DNA of 64,000 bases from JASHPR01 sp963844655 (lineage in GTDB: Bacteria; Actinomycetota; Actinomycetes; Streptosporangiales; Streptosporangiaceae): the NCBI GenBank assembly GCA_963844655.1, contig CAWJPA010000004.1, forward strand, positions 310,001 through 374,000, read 5' to 3'. Under the pieces are notes generated by a model, which was given only the letters and a program-made list of their open reading frames with translations, was not told the origin of the DNA and ran no database searches. Both the position numbers and the translations under genes were made by a program. Position 1 is the stretch's first letter; the number at the start of each line of letters is the position of its first letter. Below are positions 51,782 to 58,135 of the stretch, in pieces.

Positions 51782-52651
51782 GTGACACGACCACAGAGCG
51801 CGCACGGCCGCCGTGGCCGGCCGGGTCGTGGCCTGTCGCTGGACCGGATAGTCGCGACCACGCTAGAGCTCATCGATGAGCAGGGCATCGGCGCAGCGAC
51901 GATGCGCGCAGTGTCATCGCGGCTGGAGGTCCGCTCGATGTCGCTGTACCGGTACGTGCAGGACCGCGATGAGCTGTTTGACGCAGTCGTAGAGCGTATC
52001 GTCAACGAGCTCGCCGATGATCCAGAGGTCCAGCTGCGGCCGGCGGACGGGTGGCGGCCTTATCTCACCGGGATGGCGCGTGGAGTCCGCCGCTACGCCC
52101 GGGCGCATCCGCATGCGTTCCCGCTGGTTGCCACCCGGCCGCCCGCGGCTCCGTGGGTGAATCCGCCGCTCCGGTCGCTGCGCTGGGTCGAGGCGATGCT
52201 GAGCGGGCTGTCCGGGGAGGGGTTCAGCGACGATCAGGTCCTGTTCACCTACCGCACCTTCAACGGATTCCTGCTTGGCCATCTGCTGCTGGAAACCAGT
52301 GCCATGGCGCTGCGGGATCCGAAGCCGGGTGACGGTTCCTTCACCGGCACGGACACCGCCTCGAACGATGGCAGCGAACCTGGCGGGCAGGCGGCGGCGG
52401 ACCCGGTTCCCGGCGGCCTGAGCCCGGCCCGCTCCGCTGAGCAGCGGGAGGCGGTCGAGGACGCGAGCAGCCCGCGCGACCTGATCGACCCCATGGACGA
52501 GATCGACGCCAGGCGTTTCCCGACGGTTCACCTGCTGGCGGCCGGCCTCGCGCAGGACCGCTGGGCCGAGGAGTTCGAGACAGGCCTGGAGTACATGCTC
52601 GACCGGATCGCGGCGTACGTGTCTTCGGGCCCGGAACTCCGCCGGGCCTGA
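51782..52651 (+). CDS. TetR family regulator with a TetR_C1-type effector domain
   Basis: 289 residues, longer than most because of an insert of ~65 residues rich in Gly, Ser, Asp and Pro (after ALRDPKPGDGSFTG). The DNA-binding part is RIVATTLELIDEQGIGAATM, RAVSSRLEVRSMSLYRYV and QDRDELFDAVVERIVNEL, of the TetR/TetR_C subtype. The C-terminal part RFPTVHLLAAGLAQDRWAEE, FETGLEYMLDRIAAYV ends the family domain. A GTG at 51782 follows GAGGTGAGG. Targets could be the upstream flavoprotein or the downstream operon behind the 13-bp repeats. Confidence 0.9.
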   Translation: MTRPQSAHGRRGRPGRGLSLDRIVATTLELIDEQGIGAATMRAVSSRLEVRSMSLYRYVQDRDELFDAVVERIVNELADDPEVQLRPADGWRPYLTGMARGVRRYARAHPHAFPLVATRPPAAPWVNPPLRSLRWVEAMLSGLSGEGFSDDQVLFTYRTFNGFLLGHLLLETSAMALRDPKPGDGSFTGTDTASNDGSEPGGQAAADPVPGGLSPARSAEQREAVEDASSPRDLIDPMDEIDARRFPTVHLLAAGLAQDRWAEEFETGLEYMLDRIAAYVSSGPELRRA

Positions 52652-52790
52652 TCGGCGGGCCACGGCCATTGCCTGGTCAGCGCCGTCTGGCTGATCTCGG
52701 GCCCGCGGCGGGCAGGAGCAGCCTCGGCGCAGACGTGCCGCCGCCCGCGTGACTTCTCCGGAGCAGGCCCGCGCCGTCCAAGTGGACAAT

Positions 52791-52847
52791 GTAAGCTTTT
52801 CATGTAAGCTTTTCGTGTAGCTTCCCCGTAAGCTTACCCTGTAAGCC
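52791..52847. repeat. Tandem 13-bp GTAAGCTT repeat array
   Basis: Five successive units begin at 52791 (GTAAGCTTTTCAT), 52804 (GTAAGCTTTTCGT), 52817 (GTAGCTTCCCC, short by two), 52828 (GTAAGCTTACCCT) and 52841 (GTAAGCCACTCAG). Identity fades toward the right. The fourth contains the perfect palindrome GTAAGCTTAC. The array lies in the 300-base gap between the TetR stop and the envelope operon start at 52952, so it may be a multi-site operator or a slipped-strand expansion in the promoter. Confidence 0.8.
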
Positions 52848-52951
52848 ACTCAGCGGCCTGCCGCCCTGCTCGGCCCGACCGCACCGCTCATGCAGATATC
52901 AGCCCAGGTCATCGACTGATGCCCGGGTGCGTTATCGAGGGAGATGACCCG

Positions 52952-53545
52952 ATGACTGAGAACTACTCGCCTGCGTCCATGCCCCCGCTGCGCGGCGCGG
53001 AGCTGCCGCCTCTGCCGCCGGAGCAGGACACCGCTGACGTGGTTAAGGATCAGGCCGCGGACCTGGGTCACAGCGGTGTTCAGGCCGGAAAGCACGCCGC
53101 CGATGTGGCCCGTGAGCAGGCTGCCGGCGTGGCGGCTGAGGCTGGTAGGCAGGGCCGGGATCTTCTGCGCCAAGGCCAGGACCAGCTTGGCGAGCAGGCG
53201 GCACAGGGACAGCAGAGGCTGGCCGCCCAGCTGCTGTCGCTCAGCGATCAGCTCAGCTCGATGGCTGATGGCTCAGGTCAGAGCGGCGTGGCGGCTGACC
53301 TGGCCCGTCACGCGGCGTCGCGGGCCCGCGACGCCGGGCACTGGCTGGGCGAGCGCGAGCCCGTGCAGGTCATCGACGAGGTGCAGTCGTTCGCCCGCCG
53401 CCGGCCGGCGGTCTTCCTGGCCCTGGCGGCAGGGGCGGGCCTGGTCGCTGGCCGGCTCACCCGCGGGATGCAGGCGGCCAGCAGTGACGGCCCCGCCTCC
53501 GGCGACCACGCCGGCCAGCAGGCCGACGCCTGGAAACTGCCGTGA
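52952..53545 (+). CDS. Ala/Gln-rich membrane-associated protein of an envelope-stress-type operon
   Basis: 197 residues; no family recognised by name. The first ~50 residues are Pro- and Glu-rich, followed by a long amphipathic helical region of Gln/Ala repeats (KHAADVAREQAAGVAAEAGR, QGRDLLRQGQDQLGEQAAQG), reminiscent of LEA-type or apolipoprotein-like helices. One hydrophobic segment near the end, RRRPAVFLALAAGAGLVAGR, may insert in the membrane, as in DUF3618-type neighbours. ATG at 52952 follows GGGAGATGA. It is the first of four overlapping genes; the next starts inside its stop (GTGA). Confidence 0.7.
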   Translation: MTENYSPASMPPLRGAELPPLPPEQDTADVVKDQAADLGHSGVQAGKHAADVAREQAAGVAAEAGRQGRDLLRQGQDQLGEQAAQGQQRLAAQLLSLSDQLSSMADGSGQSGVAADLARHAASRARDAGHWLGEREPVQVIDEVQSFARRRPAVFLALAAGAGLVAGRLTRGMQAASSDGPASGDHAGQQADAWKLP

Positions 53546-53961
53546 CCAGCCCAGCGGGCCCGACCGCGCCCGCCCCTGATGCACGCCCGTCGGTCGGCGA
53601 GGTGTTCTCGGAGGTCGCCACGGACCTGAGCACGCTGATGCGCCAGGAGGTAGAGCTGGCCAAGGCCGAGGTCCGGCAGTCCGCCGTCCGGGCGGGCAAG
53701 GGGGCCGGGATGCTGGCCGGTGCCGGTGTCGCCGGCCACCTGGCCCTGCTCTTCGTGTCGGCTGCGGCCTGGTGGGGCATTGGCGACACCACCGGACACG
53801 GCTGGTCGGCGCTGATCGTGGGGGGCGTCTGGCTGATCATCGCCGCGGTCCTGGGCCTGACCGGGCGCAGGGAAATCACGGCAGTGCCCGGCCTGCCGCA
53901 GACCGCGCAGACGGTGAAGAAGATCCCTGACGCAGTAAAAGGAAATGAGGGCACGTCATGA
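53542..53961 (+). CDS. Phage_holin_3_6 (DUF1469)-type membrane protein
   Basis: 139 residues. SVGEVFSEVATDLSTLMRQE, VELAKAEVRQSAVRAGKGAG and two membrane segments (LAGAGVAGHLALLFVSAAAW and LIVGGVWLIIAAVLGLTG) match the actinobacterial DUF1469 family. Despite the Pfam-style 'holin' name there is no prophage here; these are chromosomal envelope proteins of unknown action. GTG at 53542 overlaps the previous stop by four bases and the stop overlaps the next ATG. It belongs with the DUF3618 and YihY-type proteins downstream. Confidence 0.88.
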   Translation: MTSPAGPTAPAPDARPSVGEVFSEVATDLSTLMRQEVELAKAEVRQSAVRAGKGAGMLAGAGVAGHLALLFVSAAAWWGIGDTTGHGWSALIVGGVWLIIAAVLGLTGRREITAVPGLPQTAQTVKKIPDAVKGNEGTS

Positions 53962-54542
53962 CCAGCGATCCAGATGAGATCCGCGAGCAGATCGAGGAAA
54001 CCCGCACGAACCTCAGCCAGGACGTGAACACCCTGGCCGATACGGTCAACCCCGCGCATGCGGCCAGGCGCACCGCCACCCGCACGCGTTCTGCGGTGAC
54101 GGGTTTCAAGGACCGGGTCATGGGCGCGGCGTCGCAGTCCGCCTCTGGCCTGAACTCCACCGCGGGAGAGCTGAGTTCTACCGCAGGAGAGAAGGCATCG
54201 GCGGCTCAGGATCAGCTGCGCCGGAAGGCGTCGGGGAATCCCCTGGCGGTCGGCCTGGTCGCGGTCGGCTTGGGCTGGCTGGTGGGCTCGCTGCTGCCGG
54301 CGAGCAGCGCCGAAGAGCAGGCGGCCGTCAGGGTCAAGGAGGCCGCCGCGCCCGCCATCACCAGCGCCGCCAAGGAGGCTGCGGCCAGCCTTCAGGAACC
54401 TGCGCAGCAGGCCGCCCAAGAGGTCAAGGCCACAGCCGCCGATGCCGCCGCCACGGTCAGAGACGAGAGTGCCAGCGCGGCGCGCGACGTCCGGGATCAG
54501 GCCCAGACCGCCCGCGACACGGTGACCGACAGCCGCCAGTGA
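53958..54542 (+). CDS. DUF3618 domain protein
   Basis: 194 residues. The N-terminal DUF3618 signature is DPDEIREQIEETRTNLSQDV, NTLADTVNPAHAARRTATR. A single hydrophobic segment LAVGLVAVGLGWLVGSLLPA lies mid-protein, followed by a long Ala-rich amphipathic tail (KEAAASLQEPAQQAAQEVKA) of possible coiled-coil type. These proteins are regularly encoded beside DUF1469 and YihY-like genes in actinobacteria. Membrane-attached; role unknown, probably structural in stress. Overlaps both neighbours by four bases. Confidence 0.9.
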   Translation: MTSDPDEIREQIEETRTNLSQDVNTLADTVNPAHAARRTATRTRSAVTGFKDRVMGAASQSASGLNSTAGELSSTAGEKASAAQDQLRRKASGNPLAVGLVAVGLGWLVGSLLPASSAEEQAAVRVKEAAAPAITSAAKEAAASLQEPAQQAAQEVKATAADAAATVRDESASAARDVRDQAQTARDTVTDSRQ

Positions 54543-55555
54543 CCACATCAGAGGGGTCATCGCCGATGGCCAGACCGCGCAATGCGGACGGCAGCGCCGG
54601 GCCTGATGTGCCGGACGGCCCGACCGACCTGAGCGGCGGGTCCTGGCTCGCGGCGGCCAAGCGGACGCTGAAGGAATACAAGGCCGACGACCTGCAGGAC
54701 CGCGCGGCCGCGCTGACCTACTTCGGCATCCAGTCGATCTTCCCGGGCCTTCTGGTCCTGGTCGCCCTGCTCGGCATGGCCGGCAAGTCTGCCACTCAGC
54801 CGCTCATCACGAACCTGGGCCACGCGGTTCCGTCATCGGTGCGGAAGATCATCATGACCGATATCGCCCACCTGCAGGGCAGCCACACCGCCTCGGGAAT
54901 CGTCGGCATTGTGAGTATCGCGCTCGCCTTGTGGTCTGCCTCCAACTATGTGGCGGCCTTCATGCGCGCCTCCAACGTCATCTACGACGTGCCGGAAGGC
55001 CGCCCCATCTGGAAGACCGCGCCCATCCGCCTGGGCGTCACCTTGGTGACGATGATCTTGCTTGTGGCGGCGTCCGTGATCGTGGTCGTGACCGGGGGCC
55101 TGGCGCAGAGGGTCGGGAACGTGCTCGGCGTCGGCTCGGCCGCGGTCACCGCCTGGGACATCGCGAAATGGCCGGTGCTGCTGATCATCATCGGCCTGAT
55201 CCTCGCCATTTTGTTCTGGGCCAGCCCGAACGCCAGACACGGCTTTCAGTGGGTCAGCCCGGGCGGTCTCATCGCCGTCGTGCTCTGGCTGATCGCCTCC
55301 GCCGCGTTCGCCGTCTACATCGCCAACTTCAGCCACTACAACAAGATCTACGGCAGCCTCGCCGGCCTCATCATCTTCCTGATCTGGATGTGGATCTCCA
55401 ACGTCGCCATCCTGCTCGGCGCCGAATTCAACGCCGAGCTTGAGCGAGGCCGCGCCGTCGCCGGCGGCCATCCGCCCGGCCAGGAGCCTTTCTCCGAACT
55501 GCGGGACGACCGCAAGCTCAGAAAGAGAAAGAAGGAAGGGCAGCCGCAGAGCTGA
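54539..55555 (+). CDS. YihY/virulence factor BrkB family membrane protein
   Basis: 338 residues with about six membrane segments. DLQDRAAALTYFGIQSIFPG is the family's opening (compare AAALAYY), followed by ALWSASNYVAAFMRASNVIY and YNKIYGSLAGLIIFLIWMWI, both strongly conserved in YihY proteins; the C-terminal tail is basic (RKLRKRKKEGQ). Annotated in other bacteria as RNase BN by mistake; the real role is unknown, perhaps envelope integrity or export. The start is a GTG at 54539 or an ATG at 54566; the first overlaps the previous stop. Fourth gene of the coupled operon. Confidence 0.92.
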   Translation: MTTSEGSSPMARPRNADGSAGPDVPDGPTDLSGGSWLAAAKRTLKEYKADDLQDRAAALTYFGIQSIFPGLLVLVALLGMAGKSATQPLITNLGHAVPSSVRKIIMTDIAHLQGSHTASGIVGIVSIALALWSASNYVAAFMRASNVIYDVPEGRPIWKTAPIRLGVTLVTMILLVAASVIVVVTGGLAQRVGNVLGVGSAAVTAWDIAKWPVLLIIIGLILAILFWASPNARHGFQWVSPGGLIAVVLWLIASAAFAVYIANFSHYNKIYGSLAGLIIFLIWMWISNVAILLGAEFNAELERGRAVAGGHPPGQEPFSELRDDRKLRKRKKEGQPQS

Positions 55556-55599
55556 GGGGCTCACCGCCAGGAAGACACGGACATGGAGAAAGGGGAACC

Positions 55600-56457
55600 G
55601 TGGCAGCACTACCGGCGGGCCAGGACCGGCCGGCCAGGTCCTCGCTCAGCGCTCACGGTGACGTCGAGCTGATCGGCATGGTGCAGTCCCTGCCGCGCGG
55701 CAGCAGCCTGCGGGAAGCAGCCTGCGAGGAGCTTGTGAGGCGCTATGACTTCCTGGTGCGCCACGCCGCGATGCGCTACCGCCACAGCCCAGAGCCACTG
55801 GAAGAGCTCCTCCAGGCCGGCTATGTCGGCCTGATCAAAGCCATCAACTACTTTAATGCCACACTCGGGTCGGACCTGAAGGCCTACGCCCTGCCCTGCA
55901 TCAGTGGCGAGATCAAACGGCACTTCCGTGACAAACGCTGGCAGGTTCACGTCCTGCGATCGGCCAAGGAACTTCGGGCCGACATGCTCAAGACCAGGGC
56001 GGAGCTGATCCAGCAGCTGTCCAGGATCCCCACCGACCAGGAGGTAGGTGAGCACCTGGGCCTGAGCGCCGACGAACTGCTTGAAGCCCGCCGCGCCGAT
56101 GCCGCCTTCCAGGCCGTGTCGCTGGACGCCCCGCTATCAGCTGACCCCGCTGGCGCAACGCTCGGCGATCTGTTCGGCAGCGACGACCCGGACCTGGACA
56201 CGACCCTGAGCATGGACGCGGTCTGGGCCCACATCGGCGAGCTTCCGGAACGGGAACAGCACCTGCTGACCATGCGCTTCTACGGCAACATGACCCAGAC
56301 CCAGATCGGGCAGGAGCTCGGCATCTCCCAGATGCATGTCTCCCGGCTGCTCACCCACGCTCTGACCTACCTCCACGACCGGATCCTCGGCCATGGTGGC
56401 GCTCCGCCTATCGCACGCACAGGGGAGTTTCTCGCTGGTGAGACCACTCCGGGATGA
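55600..56457 (+). CDS. SigB/SigF/SigG-type RNA polymerase sigma factor
   Basis: 285 residues with regions 2, 3 and 4: FLVRHAAMRYRHSPEPLEEL, LQAGYVGLIKAINYFNATLG (core binding and -10 recognition), IKRHFRDKRWQVHVLRSAKE, then region 4 LPEREQHLLTMRFYGNMTQT and QIGQELGISQMHVSRLLTHA with the -35-binding helix-turn-helix. This group directs general stress, osmotic or sporulation genes and is usually controlled by an anti-sigma factor, but none is adjacent. GTG at 55600 follows GGAGAAAGGGG. It lies 44 bases after the YihY-like gene and may govern this operon. The start has several GTG/ATG alternatives. Confidence 0.94.
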   Translation: MAALPAGQDRPARSSLSAHGDVELIGMVQSLPRGSSLREAACEELVRRYDFLVRHAAMRYRHSPEPLEELLQAGYVGLIKAINYFNATLGSDLKAYALPCISGEIKRHFRDKRWQVHVLRSAKELRADMLKTRAELIQQLSRIPTDQEVGEHLGLSADELLEARRADAAFQAVSLDAPLSADPAGATLGDLFGSDDPDLDTTLSMDAVWAHIGELPEREQHLLTMRFYGNMTQTQIGQELGISQMHVSRLLTHALTYLHDRILGHGGAPPIARTGEFLAGETTPG

Positions 56458-56556
56458 CCACCCATCGCGGGTGATGACGGTGCTCGTGCCCGATATGAGG
56501 ATAGTTGTCAGGGACCGTTCTACGCCTGTTCACGAACCCGCGGTGAGGAGTGCGCG

Positions 56557-57357
56557 ATGACGACACCGAAGACCCCTGTGGTGTTCATTCACGGCCTGTG
56601 GCTGCACAGCACCAGCTGGCAGCCGTGGATCGAGATGTTCGGCTCCGCAGGTTACGAGGCGTCCGCGCCGGAATGGCCGGGTGTGCCCGCCACCGTGGCC
56701 GAGGCCCGCGAGCACCCGGAAACCCAGGAGGACAAGGGTCTCGCCGAGGTCATCGGGCACTTCGCCGAGGCCGTCAGCAGGACCGGCACCAAGCCCATCG
56801 TCATCGGGCACTCGTTCGGCGGCCTGATCGCGCAGAGCCTGCTCGGCCAGGACCTGGCCGCCGCCGCGGTCGCCATCGACCCGGCGCCGATCAAGGGCGT
56901 GCTGATCCTCCCGCCCGCGCAGCTGCGCGCGGCCTACCCCGTCCTGGGCCGCCCGGCCAACCGGCACAAGGCGATCTCGCTGACCCCGGCCCAGTTCCGC
57001 TACGGATTCGCGAACGCGGTGTCGGAGCGGGAGTCCCGGCAGCTGTACGACGAGTGGACCATCCCCGGGCCCGGCCGGGTGCTGTTCGAGGACGCGCTGG
57101 CCAACTTCACCCCGCACTCCCCCGCGCAGGTGAACACGAAGAACTCGGCCCGGGGCCCGCTGCTGCTGATCTCCGGCAAGAAGGACCACACGGTCCCTGA
57201 CAGCGTCACGCACGCGACGTACAGCCAGTACAAGCACTCCACGGCCATCACCGACCTGCGGCGGATCGCCGACCGGGGCCACTCGCTCACCATCGACAGC
57301 GGCTGGCGCGAGGTCGCGGACACGGCAATGACCTGGCTGAACGCTCACAAGTTCTGA
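56557..57357 (+). CDS. Alpha/beta hydrolase (haloperoxidase/lipase-like)
   Basis: 266 residues. VVFIHGLWLHSTSWQPW gives the HG oxyanion motif; Ser in IVIGHSFGGLIAQSLLG is the nucleophile, Asp in LLISGKKDHTVPDSV the acid and His in ADRGHSLTIDSGW the base. The segment GVPATVAEAREHPE is characteristic of a common actinobacterial non-heme chloroperoxidase-like group of soluble esterases. ATG at 56557 follows GAGGAG. It stands alone between the sigma factor and a strong terminator pair. Substrate unknown. Confidence 0.9.
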   Translation: MTTPKTPVVFIHGLWLHSTSWQPWIEMFGSAGYEASAPEWPGVPATVAEAREHPETQEDKGLAEVIGHFAEAVSRTGTKPIVIGHSFGGLIAQSLLGQDLAAAAVAIDPAPIKGVLILPPAQLRAAYPVLGRPANRHKAISLTPAQFRYGFANAVSERESRQLYDEWTIPGPGRVLFEDALANFTPHSPAQVNTKNSARGPLLLISGKKDHTVPDSVTHATYSQYKHSTAITDLRRIADRGHSLTIDSGWREVADTAMTWLNAHKF

Positions 57358-57424
57358 GCCTGGGCCGAATCTCTCCACGGCCCAGGCTCGGCGGCGGTCC
57401 CGGCGTCACCATACGCCGGGACCG
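57356..57424. terminator. Two consecutive terminator hairpins
   Basis: First stem: GAGCCTGGGCCG (57356-57367) pairs fully with CGGCCCAGGCTC (57378-57389), 12 bp, 10-base loop. Second: CGGTCCCGGCGT (57395-57406) with ACGCCGGGACCG (57413-57424), 12 bp, 6-base loop. They fill the space between the stops of two convergent genes, so each strand has a strong hairpin. No U-run on either side. Confidence 0.88.
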
Positions 57425-57432
57425 TAACGCGC

Positions 57433-58050
57433 TCAGGACCCGCCGGCGAACGAGCCGTACTTCGCGGGCCCGTCCGGCTGGTACGTGGCGATGATCACCC
57501 CGGTGCTCGTGACCGAGTTGCTGACCAGGCGCATGGCCGCCGCCTTGGCGCCGTCGCGGAACAGCTTCTTCCCCGAGCCCAGGTGCACCGGGAAGATCAG
57601 CAGCCGGTACTCGTCGATCAGGTCGCGCTCGATCAGCGTCTGCGCCAGCCCGCCGCTGCCGTGCACCTGAAGCTCGTCACCGGGCTGCTCCTTGAGCCTG
57701 GCCACCTCGGCGGCGACATCGCCCTTGATCAGCGACGCGTGCTGCCAGTCCACGGCGGCGAGCGTGGTCGAGGCGACGTACTTCGGCAGCGCGTTGAGCT
57801 TGCCCGCGATCGGGTCGCCGGCGTCGGTGACCTTCGGCCAGTAGCCGGCGAAGATCTCGTACGTCTTGCGGCCGAGCAGGAACGCGCCGGCGTGCGCGAA
57901 CCAGCCGGTCATGGCCACGCCGAAGTCCTCGTCGTCGTAGGGGAACGACCAGCCCCCGTGCTCGAAGCCGCCGCCGGGGTCCTCGTCGGGTCCGCCGGGC
58001 GCCTGCATGACGCCGTCCAGGGTGAGGAAGGTGTGCAGGGTCAGTCGCAT
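57433..58050 (-). CDS. Dihydrofolate-reductase-like (RibD C-terminal type) protein
   Basis: 205 residues of the bacterial 'dihydrofolate reductase family', which includes the RibD reductase domain. Signature parts: LTLHTFLTLDGVMQAPGGPD, AFLLGRKTYEIFAGYWP, KYVASTTLAAVDW, ELQVHGSGGLAQTLIERDLI (NADPH loop) and YRLLIFPVHLGSGKKLF. Members bind NADPH but most are of unknown substrate; folate or pterin activity is not assured. ATG at 58050 follows GAGGGGACGA. It is downstream of the CHAT gene on the same strand but 85 bases apart. Confidence 0.9.
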   Translation of the reverse strand: MRLTLHTFLTLDGVMQAPGGPDEDPGGGFEHGGWSFPYDDEDFGVAMTGWFAHAGAFLLGRKTYEIFAGYWPKVTDAGDPIAGKLNALPKYVASTTLAAVDWQHASLIKGDVAAEVARLKEQPGDELQVHGSGGLAQTLIERDLIDEYRLLIFPVHLGSGKKLFRDGAKAAAMRLVSNSVTSTGVIIATYQPDGPAKYGSFAGGS

Positions 58051-58135
58051 CGTCGTCCCCTCTCGTCGCTCGCTGTTCTACCTGTCAGACGGCCGGGGGG
58101 CGCGGAACTCATCGTATGACCCGCGGACGGCGAGA

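Noticed and set aside
53542..53961. Holin-like protein as sign of a prophage
   Set aside because: No capsid, tail, integrase or lysin genes nearby; DUF1469 proteins are normal chromosomal envelope proteins.
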